DNA from: Cylindrobasidium torrendii FP15055 ss-10
Lineage: Eukaryota > Basidiomycota > Agaricomycetes > Agaricales > Physalacriaceae
Direction: 5' to 3'
DNA: 20,204 bases
Assembly: GCA_000934385.1 (NCBI GenBank)
Contig: KN880791.1
Location: 1-20,204, forward strand
Each line of letters begins with the position of its first letter. Within the stretch, counting starts at the first letter, position 1. Below are positions 1-9,068 of this stretch, one piece after another. The translations under genes were made by a program, and so were the position numbers. The notes beneath the pieces are model-generated. The model was not told where the DNA came from. It ran no database searches and was given only the letters and a program-made list of their open reading frames with translations.

Positions 1-452
1 ACTAGCGCTACTAAACCAAAATTTTAACAGCCACAGACGCTCAAAAGGAAGAGAGTTGAAGGAGATTGCTTGACTATGCCGTATTCACTATAACGAGCGC
101 CACATAATACACAATGGCTGTATATATTCTGTATTTCCAATTTTGGGAATTAATTTTACTAGCCTTCGTAACCGGAAATTTTTGGGGCTACAAGCCGTGC
201 CGCGGCACTGGTAGCGCAACTATGGGCGTATTATGTTGTAGTTATAGTTAAAATCACGTCGGTGGTTTCGCAAAGGTCGCTAGAGGGTTTCGCGAGGGTC
301 ACGGAAAGGCTGCGCGCTCTGCTCACGGGATAAGAGCTGCGCGTTTACCATTTTTCGCGAAACCTCTCGAGTAAACATTGCAAAAAACAAATGAAATGGG
401 CCCTCAATACAGATTACAGTTGCGCATATGGTCCAGATTTATGTTGAGTACA
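1..452. other. No gene seen; left edge of window
   Basis: No convincing coding frame on either strand. The first 240 bases are AT-rich. Bases 270-375 contain a loose inverted pair around TTTCGCGA (near 277 and near 354), too imperfect to call an element. The stretch lies downstream of the minus-strand frame at 453-692 and may contain its 3' untranslated region. Confidence 0.5.
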
Positions 453-692
453 CTAGTAAAGTTTCGCATGATTTTTTTCCAGGATTGAGTGCCATACATG
501 GCCAAGATCCGTGCTCCTCTCAAGAAAAAGGCGCTTATCCCAGTCTATGACCTCGTCGTAGGGAATGGCAATGCCGCCGGACAATCTGCGGCGGAAATAG
601 GCTGCTTCAACATCGGGGTAGAGAGGTAGGTCAAGGGCTTCCGCGCGCGCTTTGGAGGCAGCGACCATCTCAAGTTCGCTGAGAGCTGGCAT
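453..692 (-). CDS. Hypothetical 79-aa protein or 3' exon
   Basis: An ATG-initiated frame of 79 codons with a purine at -3. The translation has a normal soluble-protein composition: an N-terminal stretch rich in Ala, Glu and Leu (about residues 5-20), then PLYPDVEAAYFRRRL and a DWDKRLFLE segment near the C-terminus. No signal peptide, membrane segment or domain was recognised. The overlapping frame at 545-802 has the low-complexity look of a shadow. A GTATGG that could act as a donor lies inside the frame, after the codons for DLGH. The gene may therefore be longer and spliced, although no downstream exon is obvious. I see coding-like composition only; no function is assigned. It could also be a chance frame. 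Confidence 0.4.
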   Translation of the reverse strand: MPALSELEMVAASKARAEALDLPLYPDVEAAYFRRRLSGGIAIPYDEVIDWDKRLFLERSTDLGHVWHSILEKNHAKLY

Positions 693-2930
693 AGCAGTCG
701 AAAATGAGATCGAAAGGAATCGCGCGTCAGTGAGGTGAACTTGTTAACAAAAATCCGGTAGTCCGGCCCGCTCCTCGCAACAACAGGCAACAACAGCCTC
801 AAGACCAGACTCGAGTACTCCGGTCATAAAACTCAATATCAGGTGTGCAAATCCATGGCCAAGGGACGTATCGATAGCGCATCGCCAGGGAACGTAGCAT
901 TTTGGCCCTCGCGTCGCCTGATGCGACTGTTGCCATTGTTTATGTCCTTATATGGACATAAGACGGCTTAGGTAAGAATCTTGTCGGGTAGACGACGACG
1001 CGCGCGACATACATATGCCGGTAGGTAAGTGGGTTAGTCAACATGGTGGTTACACTTTGTAAGCGTCTTTCGCCGCTGGGCGGGGTATGCGCGATGGATT
1101 AAATAATCCAACCATGCGCATCAGGCGAATGTATGTAGCCATGTAGATGCCTGAAGAGGTATACATTACATCCCTGTCCCCTCAGAGGTAGGAATTAAAA
1201 GCAGGAAGATTCCTGGTTTCTTGTCATACCATTTGCATAGCAATTTTTCGGTCTGACAATGTAATGATTAAGCCTCGTGAGCCTTGGACATGGGGTTATA
1301 TCTCTAAAGTCATGCGGCCGTGTCCTCGTCCCAAAGAAACGGTTGTAAAGGTTAAGAGTTCATCTCGAGGACATCAGCAGGCTGCGGTAATAGCCACAAA
1401 ATACTATCGTGTATCATCGTTGGTCAATGCTAGAATCGAGGCTACGATGAAAGGATGTAGTACGTGTATATGCCAAGTACCCAAAGCCTTCGAACGCCTC
1501 ATTCCCACTCACGAGTTTACGGTCACCGCTTACTCCACTAATTACTTCCCCAACACTATTGTACTCGTCCTTTGAGGCTCAAATAGTGAAAGCTCATCTG
1601 AGATGCAGTGTACCGCACAATATCACTTCGGGCATTGAGCTCGGATATCACAATGGGGCGTCTTCTACATGTATTGTATGGTGGCTTCCCATTATAATGC
1701 CACCGGGCGTCAAGCTAGTAAAATGTACACAGCTCAATCACAATAGATACAAACAGGCTAAACCGCAACTTGGTCGCCTTTCACCGAATCAAGGCCCAAA
1801 AAAACCTTCTGGCTCAGCGGGCGTCTTTTCAGCGCGGAGGATTGAATATGAAAAGGGACATGAGCTTTTCATGGACTCGAGATTGTAATTTCATCTGCGA
1901 ACGTGCGGGAGCAGCTGAAAGAAAGGGAGGCTGAGTAGCTGCGATGTGGCGCTACGCCCTTTGAACAAACACCCTGGGCCGCCCGCAAGGCATTCCCGTT
2001 GAAAAAAGAAGAATGAGCGGAGCCTCCTCCCCTCCCTCGAACTCAAGGAACTCAAGGAAGAGATGTGCTACCTGGTTCTTACTAAGTGGCGTCGTCCAGA
2101 ATGCGATAGCGGGCATGCTCCTACCAGGAGGCTGGCCACTCCTCTTGAGTCTTGACAGGACTCCAAAGCCCGCATTTATAGCTTGAGGGACTCACCACTC
2201 GCTCCCTTATCTTCGACAACTTCATACTGTCCCACTGAAGTCATGGCATCACAAATCCAATTGAGAGACTCTTCACATAGGACGATAGGCTAGCAGTGGG
2301 GTGGGATGTGGGATACGGGACTAGCGCCGTCACGCTTGGACGCCAAACAACCTATGTCCAAAGAAGGACATAAGTCTCCCCGCGCTCCGTGCGCAGCCTG
2401 CGTTCATTTCGCTTACAAAGACGAGGATGGCAAAACAAAGGACGATCACGGCTCCGTAAAAAGATGACTTACATGAAAATTGAAATTGATGTCCATTGTC
2501 TAGCGTGTTCATCGCGTTTTTCTCGAACAAAGCAAGGCCGTTTCCGGAGCATAGGCGCAGTGGTCTGACATGATAAAATATCAGCGTACGGTAGAACCTC
2601 GTATGATTTGTTTTCGATGGAGGAGGCGTGGGCGCGATCAAAGCCAGACGCCCGACACGGCACCTGGATGCGCTGGGTCTCCTCCAGGCCTCGGGCAGCG
2701 TGGATATAGTGAAAGTCGAAGTAAACAAATGAACCCTCGGACGAGTCGTCCGCAAAGCGTGATCACGAACTACAATGCTACTGAATTGGTCAGTGGTCGA
2801 GGATGGTCAGGAGGTAGTCGAAGGCTAACTCAACAATATACAAAGAATTTCTCAAATAGCTTCTCGAAATCTTTCCAAGGTGGTCACAAGTGAGCGCAGT
2901 GCGCACCGAGTGAAGGTCGAACGCGTCTAA
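693..2930. other. Gene-poor 2.2-kb stretch
   Basis: I could not support a gene here. The open frames at 1264-1575 and 1559-1888 (+), and 2330-2755 and 2570-2893 (both strands), are not supported by domains or coherent splice sites. A hairpin-like sequence lies at 1087-1121: the outer ATGCGC/GCGCAT and inner GGATTA-AA-TAATCC can pair, with a bulge. Minus-strand GTAAGT and GTAAGC strings near 2410-2480 lie next to a hydrophobic translation (SSFYGAVIVLCFAILVFV). This might be a remnant of a membrane-protein exon, but it cannot be extended. Confidence 0.4.
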
Positions 2931-3337
2931 GGAGTTTCGAGCGAAGACTGCAGCTCTACTTCGACTTACCCAGGCCTCAGTTTCGAATGGGACACATGTT
3001 GGTTGGGAGCGCTTATGCGGTTGGAAATCCGCACGCAAGCCAAGGGAATCCTCGAACAGAACCGATGGCTCGCCACAAGATCCGTCCCCCAGAACACTGG
3101 CAGCAACACGCATTTACGTGTCGAAGAGGTCGTGCGAGCGCCCCAGGAACATCGCGATGGCCTAGATGGAAGCACGTCGATTATCGCATTCCTCGAGCAC
3201 AATCAAATGCTGGCAGTAGTACTCCGCGTAGGTAAGTAAATTATTAGTTATACAGCGAGGTTGATTTGAGAGCTCACCCCGGGATAGAACAGCAGAGTTA
3301 TATCATATCATGCAGCACGACTGCCGGAGACTGGTAA
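2931..3337 (+). CDS. Possible two-exon 3' end of an unknown gene
   Basis: The plus frame is open from 2931 to 3231, reading through TYPGLSFEWDTCWLG, then LEIRTQAKGILEQNRW, then STSIIAFLEHNQMLAVVLR. It ends at a strong GTAAGT donor at 3232. Removing a 56-nt intron (3232-3287, acceptor GGGATAG) keeps the frame and gives a short terminal exon ending in TAA at 3335-3337. The donor, the intron length and the preserved frame are what I see; that this is a gene is inference. No ATG-containing first exon was found, and the antisense strand is also open (2790-3113). No family was recognised. It may be a decayed gene or chance. Confidence 0.28.
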
Positions 3338-4141
3338 ATGTACGTGCTCAGTGGAGACGAGATTGGGCCGTCGAAACTTGCGTCAGTCGACAGCGAGTCG
3401 TCCTCGTGCAGGGGAGGCAGGACGTCGTGCGCTGTCTGCATTCAGTAATGCGCCTCGATGAGGTCGTTCGCGGGGGCGGATCTGTGTGTCGGAGTACGCG
3501 CCACCGTACAGAACAATCGAGAAACAGAACACATAAACAAGCAGCACGCGTACGCGCTGTGTTATTGAAAACTTGGGGGCGAGCGCGGGGAAGCAGGCAG
3601 GCCCGCCGGGTCAAAGTGTGGGGTTGTTTGTTTAGAGCTCTGGGGCGTGATGGTCAACACAAAAACCAGTGAGTAAGTAGGAATAAACAACAAGGTTGCT
3701 AGGAAAAGGAAGGTTGATAATCCATTGGACCTGAGTGTTGTGTATTGTCGCGCGAGACGGAGTAGACTCGGCCTGGAATCGGTATGGCCCAAACAACGAG
3801 GACCCAAGGCCGAAATGGGCAAAAATAATTCAATAATTCACGGATACGGAAATGGGGGACCAAGGATCGCGTTGTCAGACCATTCGTCATTAATGCAGCC
3901 GCGGGGAACGCCGGACGAGGTCGATGTATCAATAGCGCTGCAGAGAGAACAGAGCGCCTTTTGCGAACGGACGACGGTGAGGCTTACATCAGAGACTGTC
4001 CGGCAAGTGGATCAACAACTTGTAGCGCAAAGCACGCATCTTGGTGGAGTGGGACGAGCTTGGAGTGTGGCTGTACCCGCGTTGATTTCGCGAGGCACAC
4101 ACAGTGTGACTTCACGTGGGGGTGACACAAGTCACGGATCC
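3338..4141. other. Intergenic, no supported gene
   Basis: A long plus-strand frame (3725-4147) exists but opens with TTG rather than ATG, runs into the promoter of the next gene, and shows no domain. Frames at 3310-3672 (+) and 3348-3614 (-) are Arg-rich, mutually antisense and look like GC-rich shadows. The stretch probably holds upstream regulatory DNA of the gene at 4252. Confidence 0.45.
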
Positions 4142-4251
4142 AAATAAAAGCAGCGATGCGATTTGGGGTGTCGACTCTAAGTTTACCCCGCTTTCGTCTC
4201 GCTTGTCCTCTGTCTGTGTACCACTTTTGTTTTTCTCAATCCTCGAATCCA
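4142..4251 (+). promoter_or_regulatory. Probable core promoter and leader of the 4252 gene
   Basis: An A-rich TATA-like AAATAAAAG lies at 4142-4150. A pyrimidine-rich tract follows (about 4190-4245, with runs such as GTCTCGCTTGTCCTCTGTC), which is typical of fungal transcription start regions. The tract ends just before the chosen ATG at 4252. This supports starting the protein there rather than at the in-frame ATG at 4156, which would lie inside the promoter-like sequence. Confidence 0.5.
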
Positions 4252-4851
4252 ATGGCATCCCCGAGCCGGTCTGAAAAGATGCTGCGCGACGTGCTACGCG
4301 ATGTGCCGCCTTCACCGACACCAAAGACACAGCGGCGCCACAGTCATCCGGTTTCCTTGTCATTACAGCGCGGCGAGCCAGAATCAGATGCAGCACTTTC
4401 CCCACACGAGCAGGTTCTGCGTTGTCGCCTTGAACGGGTGCTCAGCGAGCGGGTGCGTGGCCTTTGTTCGCCGATTCCACTGGCCGCTGACCGCACCGCT
4501 ACACAGTCTCACAGCCGAAATAGCAGCCGCAGCCATAGCCAGGACGCTGCGTCCAGCGGTAGTCTGCCATTCACCCCGCCGGCTACACCACCACGCGAGC
4601 AGCCGTCACCGACGCTGTCGACGTCGTCCACTGAATCTGCATCTCCAACCCCTCCGCTGCTGCCGCCATCACCATCTGCTGCACCATCGCATAAATTCAA
4701 CGCACGTACAGCGAGCCAGCAATGCCGGCTCATTGATGGCTATGTCTCCTTTTCCTCTGTCGAAGGCCTCGGGATGCCCCCAGACCCTCCAGAGGAGGTC
4801 AAACAAGAACCAGATGGCTCGTGGCGCCGTGTACTCCGCTGGGTATCATAG
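4252..4851 (+). CDS. Conserved basidiomycete Ser/Pro-rich protein, function unknown
   Basis: Single-exon gene of 199 residues. The N-terminus (SRSEKMLRDVLRD, about residues 5-17) is charged. Residues about 45-65 form a likely helix (ALSPHEQVLRCRLERVLSER). Residues about 75-150 are low-complexity Ser/Pro/Thr with repeated SHSRNSSRSHS and PPSPS strings. Near the C-terminus, FNARTASQQCRLIDGYVSF followed by SSVEGLGMPPDPP is the best-defined block. From memory, this layout (HEQVLR helix, disordered middle, IDGYVSF-EGLG-PP tail) recurs in short unannotated basidiomycete proteins; I know of no assigned function. There is no signal peptide or membrane segment, so a cytoplasmic or nuclear location is likely. 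An in-frame ATG at 4156 would add 32 residues but is less likely given the promoter-like upstream sequence. The product is probably largely disordered, and its many SP/TP sites could be phosphorylated. Confidence 0.8.
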   Translation: MASPSRSEKMLRDVLRDVPPSPTPKTQRRHSHPVSLSLQRGEPESDAALSPHEQVLRCRLERVLSERVRGLCSPIPLAADRTATQSHSRNSSRSHSQDAASSGSLPFTPPATPPREQPSPTLSTSSTESASPTPPLLPPSPSAAPSHKFNARTASQQCRLIDGYVSFSSVEGLGMPPDPPEEVKQEPDGSWRRVLRWVS

Positions 4852-5154
4852 ACGACGATGCAGTTGTTTTCCTCATTCTCTCTCTTTTGGTCTTACTATC
4901 TATTCACTATTACTATTGCTCTGCATCGCCTTCCGACCAGTCTACCCTCTCTCTCATAATCCCCTGCATGTCTCTCTTATTTTCATCCTAGAAGGAATCC
5001 AATATGTAACAGTAGGCTGTACTACTTGCGGACGGTTATAACAATGTTTTCGGTCACCATGCTTGTCGTCCGTCGCGCTTTGCTCGTTGTCGTCCCCCTT
5101 ACGCACCATCCCGGCACCATTGCCTCATGAAAATCATCGGGAGCATTGACGTGT
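4852..5154 (+). other. 3' flank of the 4252 gene
   Basis: The pyrimidine-rich stretch just after the stop (about 4865-4990, many TCTCTC and TATTACTATT runs) is probably the 3' untranslated region. No clear AATAAA signal was found. Beyond about 5040 the sequence is intergenic with no supported frame. Confidence 0.45.
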
Positions 5155-5397
5155 TTACCGACGTCGATCAGTAGAATTCATTGACGACATTTCATTTTTT
5201 TTCTCCATCTGGTTCGATAGTGCGTGTATTTTGCCCATTGCTCCAGGGTTGTGCTCGTCATGGTCTACGATGTAGAACACACGACGGCGGGATCCCGAGC
5301 CTTCAAGACGATCCCGCGTCAGTACACCACAGTCCATTTCGTCACTGTTCTCAGATTCTTCCATCATCCATGCGTTCAAAGCCATCGCTGGCTGCAT
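5155..5397 (-). CDS. Hypothetical 80-aa protein or exon
   Basis: An ATG-initiated minus-strand frame of 80 codons. The translation is hydrophilic and looks protein-like: MALNAWMMEESENSDEMD near the start, then GVLTRDRLEGSGSRRRVFYI and VDHDEHNPGAMGKIHAL in the middle, ending in a polar tail (SSMNSTDRRR). No family was recognised. Acceptor-like CAG strings precede the ATG (around 5405-5430), so it may be the last exon of a longer minus-strand gene that includes the open frame at 5544-5789. That frame opens with GTG, not ATG. The opposite strand is also open and carries splice-like signals, so strand assignment is uncertain; the His/Cys-rich plus-strand translation looks more like an antisense shadow. 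Confidence 0.3.
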   Translation of the reverse strand: MQPAMALNAWMMEESENSDEMDCGVLTRDRLEGSGSRRRVFYIVDHDEHNPGAMGKIHALSNQMEKKNEMSSMNSTDRRR

Positions 5398-6241
5398 GCT
5401 GATTCAATCCCGTGTCTTCCGCTGGGGGCACAAGAGTCTATGGGGTTGAGCTACAGTGACCACCACAAGCTGTAAGCTGTTCCTGCTCAGTGGTATGCTG
5501 ACCTCCTGCAGAATAGACTCTCGTAGCTCTTGTGGGTGAGTATTTACTTTCTCTTCACCGGACCATTGACCTCCTTCCTTTTCAGAGGCATCACAAGTTG
5601 CTGAACCGCGGAATCCGCGCCATAGCTATTTTCCTCGTGTCTGTACTGCTCTCGTGCGCCGCTGAACACGACCTTGTCAATGTTTGACTGAATGTGTGCG
5701 CCCGCAGGAGATCTCGTGGACAATGGGAAATAGTCTGTCCATTTATCTTTTCGTTCGAATGCCTTCCTTGGGGTTCTCACGCAGCACACAGTGCATACAC
5801 GCGACCACCCTGCACTCGAAGCAAAAGAAAATATGCCTCACCAGAATCAGTTACCTAAAGCAGCAGCGGTATAAGCGAACCCAGAATGGCAAGCGGACGA
5901 GGAGGCGGAAGCGCGATACATGTACCGTGACCTTCGATCGTTGACAGGCAATCCCCGGGCTCCTCCCCACGAAATCGTAGTCGAACGTTTAACGTAGAAC
6001 CCTAAAGCTTGTACAGGCCAGCCTATCCCATTCACCAGCACTCCTGCTTAATGTCCGACAATGCAGCTGAAATGCTCTTCAGAGCGATGGATCGCCACGA
6101 GCCCGATTTTCGCCCCCTGGATCTCCTTCTTTCATCTTTACTTCAATATAGTCAGGCTATGGCTATAGAGTATACTTCGTAGCATCGCTCGGAAGGATAG
6201 GCTACAGGATTACTGAGTGTAGTTCAAGGCCCCCGAGATAA
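5398..6241. other. Unresolved stretch with splice-like signals
   Basis: On the plus strand a good intron shape lies at 5536-5585 (GTGAGT donor, TTTTCAG acceptor, 50 nt), with a possible 40-nt GTAAGC-to-CTGCAG intron just upstream near 5474-5513. On the minus strand the frame 5544-5789 reads as a charged polypeptide (DKVVFSGAREQYRHEENSYG) but lacks an ATG. I could not build a single consistent gene on either strand. Nothing is supported from 5800 to 6241. Confidence 0.35.
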
Positions 6242-6804
6242 AGAGAGATAGTCGCCATCGGAGACTCTGTGGAAGATTCTTGGAGGAATGTCTTCAGGGA
6301 GGGTTCCTTATCAACGGTATCATTCGGTGATACCGGGCCGCGCCTTCCGACCCTTGTCGAACTGTACCTTCCCGCCAAGCCCAACCGCTTCAAAGTTGGG
6401 CTTCAACAATGTAAGTGGGCAACCTTACTCTGTGATCGGTATTATATGTCTCCGCCATCACTACGAGCAGGAATTCGATTCAGCTGCTTTTTTGTGTGGA
6501 TTCCCAGTCAACCATTCTAATATTAAAGCGAGTTTTCAGACAATCGATATTCAGCACGCCAGAAATCGCCCTCCGAAGGGGAGTCAAGAGCGTGAAATAA
6601 AGCTGGTGTCTCTGAATCCCATTGTTCGTTCATGCGTTCACACGCGGGGAGCCCGAGGCCGTAGCGTGGTCAACTCGTGCACTATCTCAAACGACATCTG
6701 TAAATTACCGGGCCTGGCAGGCCTCACAGATCTCCATCCGCGAGCTTGCCATTGGCGAGGCACCAGAGCGGTTAAGGATCCGTAATGCCAAACTGCTTAT
6801 TTAA
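6242..6804 (+). CDS. Possible fragment of a spliced gene, unknown
   Basis: Three pieces suggest decayed or unresolved coding DNA. First, a frame open from 6242 reads SVEDSWRNVFREGSLSTVSF and then LPTLVELYLPAKPNRFKVGL, ending at a GTAAGT donor at 6411. Second, an acceptor at about 6482 would continue in frame into the segment that reads KASFQTIDIQHARNRPPKG. Third, in another frame near 6650-6800, the translation AVAWSTRALSQTTSVNYRAW followed by ISIRELAIGEAPERLRIRNA looks protein-like. No ATG start or family was recognised, and linking the third piece would need a further intron that I cannot place. The donor and open frames are seen; the gene is conjecture. Confidence 0.22.
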
Positions 6805-7350
6805 CGACCCATGTTAGCTTTCAAGGCGTTACCTTCAAGCAGCTTCCGCCCAGTGCGATTCCATCGTGTGTGAAGGTATACGCGGTCCAGGCAGGAAGAA
6901 GTCTTCCGTCTTGACATGCGCAGGCGGGTAGTACTTCAAGGTGGAATTCTGAGCTTCCCGGCACTACACGTAGGCGGCAATAGAAAGATTCTTTTGCTGA
7001 GACCTACCGTCCTGCGCTATGCCTACCTTATTCAGCGCTTATTTTGAACTGTGCCGTGATCGTAGTGCGATCGGTGTCGGCGAGGGCGGCGCGTCCAAGT
7101 CCACGTGATGCCGTTCTGGCTTGCCGAGTATCCACGTCAACAACAACCCGCACCCGCTTGAAAATTGGACCCCACACGCTTCCGCCGTTGTCCTCCTTCG
7201 CACTCATGTGGGTCAATGACAGATCCTTCCTTGTTTTCCAGAAGAAAAAAAAATGCTAATTATAATGCAAATAAGAGAGTTCAGAGACCCAACTACGCAC
7301 GACAAGGGGTGAGGGGAGCGATACATGATGTGATAACGGATTGAGTACTG
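6805..7350. other. Intergenic downstream of the zinc-finger gene
   Basis: Mutually antisense short frames at 7028-7216 (-) and 7044-7259 (+) have no recognisable domain. A short A-run occurs at about 7243-7253. The right-hand part is probably the 3' untranslated region of the minus-strand zinc-finger gene. Confidence 0.45.
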
Positions 7351-8247
7351 CTATACTGCGCGGCTGCGCCATCCGACGTCTCGCTCTGGTTCTCGTCCGC
7401 GTTGGTGATGGTGATGCATACCAAGCCCATCCCCGAGGAAAAGAAGATGATAATCCGTGTCGACTGCGCCTCTGCCGTCCTCCCTCTTGTCCAAACTGCA
7501 CAATGACACTGGCATGGGCGCCACACCGGGGCCCTGCAACCGTATAAGCGGTTTGCCTTTTCGTGCATTATCCTCCAGCGGGCGGTGGTATTCCGACCAA
7601 GGTGCAGAATGCTGGGCATCAGCTCCTTCTCCTCTCGGGCTCTTCTTTGGTGCGAGCGTAGGTGACGCCGAGGATGACTTGGACGAGCCGTTCGTCGAGG
7701 TGGAGGAAGAGGTGTGATTGCGGTAGTGTCGTCGCATGTTCGAATTCACGTTGAACGTACGCCCACAATTGGGATACGGACATTGGAATGCTGTGGACGA
7801 AGAATCAGTACGTCGATTCGGGCGGGTATCCGAGAAGAATGAGAACGTACGCGTCGCGCCGGTGTGGGTGTTCATATGGATGCGGAGGCTGCTTGGACGG
7901 TTAAATCGCTTGCCGCAGAGCGAGCATGGGTGTCGACGGTCGTCGACGCCGCCAGATTCATCCTCATCTTCGTCTGATGTCGCGCTATGAGGTGACGGTC
8001 GTCGAGGGACTGCGCGCGAGTGGCTTGTCTTGCGCTTGGTAGAGTGTTCGACGCGTACGGGCCCAACGAGTGGCTGGGGCACTCGTGAAAGGTTTGGGAG
8101 TTGTGGTAGACGCGACGTGCTCGCGTATGATGATCCCAAAAGGTGGTCTACATCCCTTGTCAGTCTCCAACGCCTTAATCTCAACACTGATGAAAACGCA
8201 CCAGGAAACATATCGTGGATGCTAGGCAAGACGGTGGTTCCCCCCAT
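7351..8247 (-). CDS. C2H2 zinc-finger transcription factor
   Basis: Three exons by eye: 8247-8202, 8147-7851 and 7790-7351, giving 260 residues. Intron 1 (8201-8148, 54 nt) has a GTGCGT donor and a CTGAC branch site. Intron 2 (7850-7791, 60 nt) has a GTACGT donor and a CTGAT branch site. The start at 8247 sits in a CCACCATGG context; the longer in-frame extension opens with TTG and is rejected. The N-terminus LPSIHDMFPDHLL (residues 7-19) is a motif I associate with basidiomycete C2H2 factors. A basic and acidic linker (KRK at 53-55, DEDEDE at 74-79) precedes two tandem fingers. Finger 1 uses C90, C93, H106, H110; finger 2 uses C118, C123, H136, H140 (NSNMRRHYRNH). Intron 2 falls in the inter-finger linker. 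The Ser-rich C-terminal half is probably disordered. Expected role: sequence-specific DNA binding in the nucleus; targets unknown. A small insertion or extra intron in the tail cannot be excluded. Confidence 0.88.
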   Translation of the reverse strand: MGGTTVLPSIHDMFPGAFSSVLRLRRWRLTRDVDHLLGSSYASTSRLPQLPNLSRVPQPLVGPVRVEHSTKRKTSHSRAVPRRPSPHSATSDEDEDESGGVDDRRHPCSLCGKRFNRPSSLRIHMNTHTGATRTFSFFSDTRPNRRTDSSSTAFQCPYPNCGRTFNVNSNMRRHYRNHTSSSTSTNGSSKSSSASPTLAPKKSPRGEGADAQHSAPWSEYHRPLEDNARKGKPLIRLQGPGVAPMPVSLCSLDKREDGRGAVDTDYHLLFLGDGLGMHHHHQRGREPERDVGWRSRAV

Positions 8248-8302
8248 GGTGGTCGACAAAGTAGAGTGATTCGGGGTTTGTGCGAAGGAATCCCTGATTG
8301 AC

Positions 8303-8312
8303 GCCTTTATAG
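8303..8312 (-). promoter_or_regulatory. TATA box of the zinc-finger gene
   Basis: On the minus strand CTATAAAGGC lies about 57-65 bases upstream of the ATG at 8247. That is suitable spacing for a short fungal leader, and it supports the downstream start. Confidence 0.6.
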
Positions 8313-8793
8313 GTAGTGGGTCTCGGGATGAATAGCTGCGCAAGATGAAGGATCGTCCCAACGGACGCCTGCAGTTCGCGGCCCATTCATCCGTTGATCA
8401 GGCCCAGTGGGATCCTTACCGCAAATCTTCAGCCATCGGGTTATGTATGACATGACACCTTGCTCCTCCCCTCAGCTCGCTCTGGAACTGCCACTTCGTT
8501 TGGAAGCCTAACATGAACCCGGAATGCCTTTATCGTCTCTCTTTCCGGTCAAGCTATGTAACGTCTTTTACTATACTCTGTAGGCATTGTATGTACGGTT
8601 GGCTTTCCGACAGCATGTCGGGGGACATCCGAGAATTTCGTCTTTATGTCTCTTCCGCGCGGTTACCCATCGCAGTGGATATGTAGTGCTCGTGACAGAC
8701 AACAGGGTGGATCTACACACAACCGATGGATTACTTTTGTTGTAACTTGTCTGGAGCTCCTGCGGCGTCGCTCAAAGTCCTCCGATGGCTACT
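8313..8793. other. Upstream flank of the zinc-finger gene
   Basis: No supported gene. The plus-strand frame at 8646-8912 contains, from an internal ATG at 8802, a short hydrophobic start (MLVRILVLYSVWSLYRAAVG) that ends at a GTAAGT donor near 8886. This resembles a signal-peptide exon, but it is antisense to the more coherent minus-strand candidate at 8794-9068, and no acceptor exon could be joined convincingly. Confidence 0.35.
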
Positions 8794-9068
8794 TCAAGAC
8801 GATGCTTGTCCGTATACTCGTATTATACTCGGTTTGGTCACTGTACCGAGCAGCCGTCGGTCAGGCTGAATATGTCGTCCCGTCGGTAAGTGGCATGCGA
8901 GTGGGTCAGTAGACATATTCCGCCCTTCCGAAGAACAACTTGGATTCTTTCCCGACTTACCCACTCGTTCCCAACCTCTAAACTCCCTTCTTCATAAGCG
9001 GCAGCCTTACCGTCTTTTCTGAGCCAGAAAACACCGTGGTGACCGTACAATTGACAGATGGATTGTAA
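8794..9068 (-). CDS. Possible last two exons of an unknown gene
   Basis: The minus frame is open from 9068 to 8961, reading GHHGVFWLRKDGKAAAYEEG then SLEVGNEW, and ends at a GTAAGT donor. A 95-nt intron (8960-8866) closes with a CATATTCAG acceptor. The frame then continues as PDRRLLGTVTKPSIIRVYGQ and stops at 8794-8796. Both splice sites are good and the frame is preserved. No upstream exon could be joined: the stop at 9069-9071 has no acceptor just after it. The ATG frame at 9335-9544 (-) might be a first exon of the same gene. No family recognised. The segment may be a pseudogene remnant. Confidence 0.28.

Noticed and set aside
3725..4147. 140-codon plus frame
   Set aside because: It opens with TTG, has no domain, and its end overlaps the promoter of the 4252 gene.
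4301..5041. 246-codon plus frame overlapping the 4252 gene
   Set aside because: It is His/Arg/Cys-rich and low-complexity, a shadow of the Ser/Pro-rich coding frame, and runs into the 3' untranslated region.
8248..8361. 38-residue N-terminal extension of the zinc-finger protein
   Set aside because: It begins with TTG, not ATG, and covers the TATA-like sequence. The ATG at 8247 has an ideal CCACCATGG context and precedes the family motif directly.
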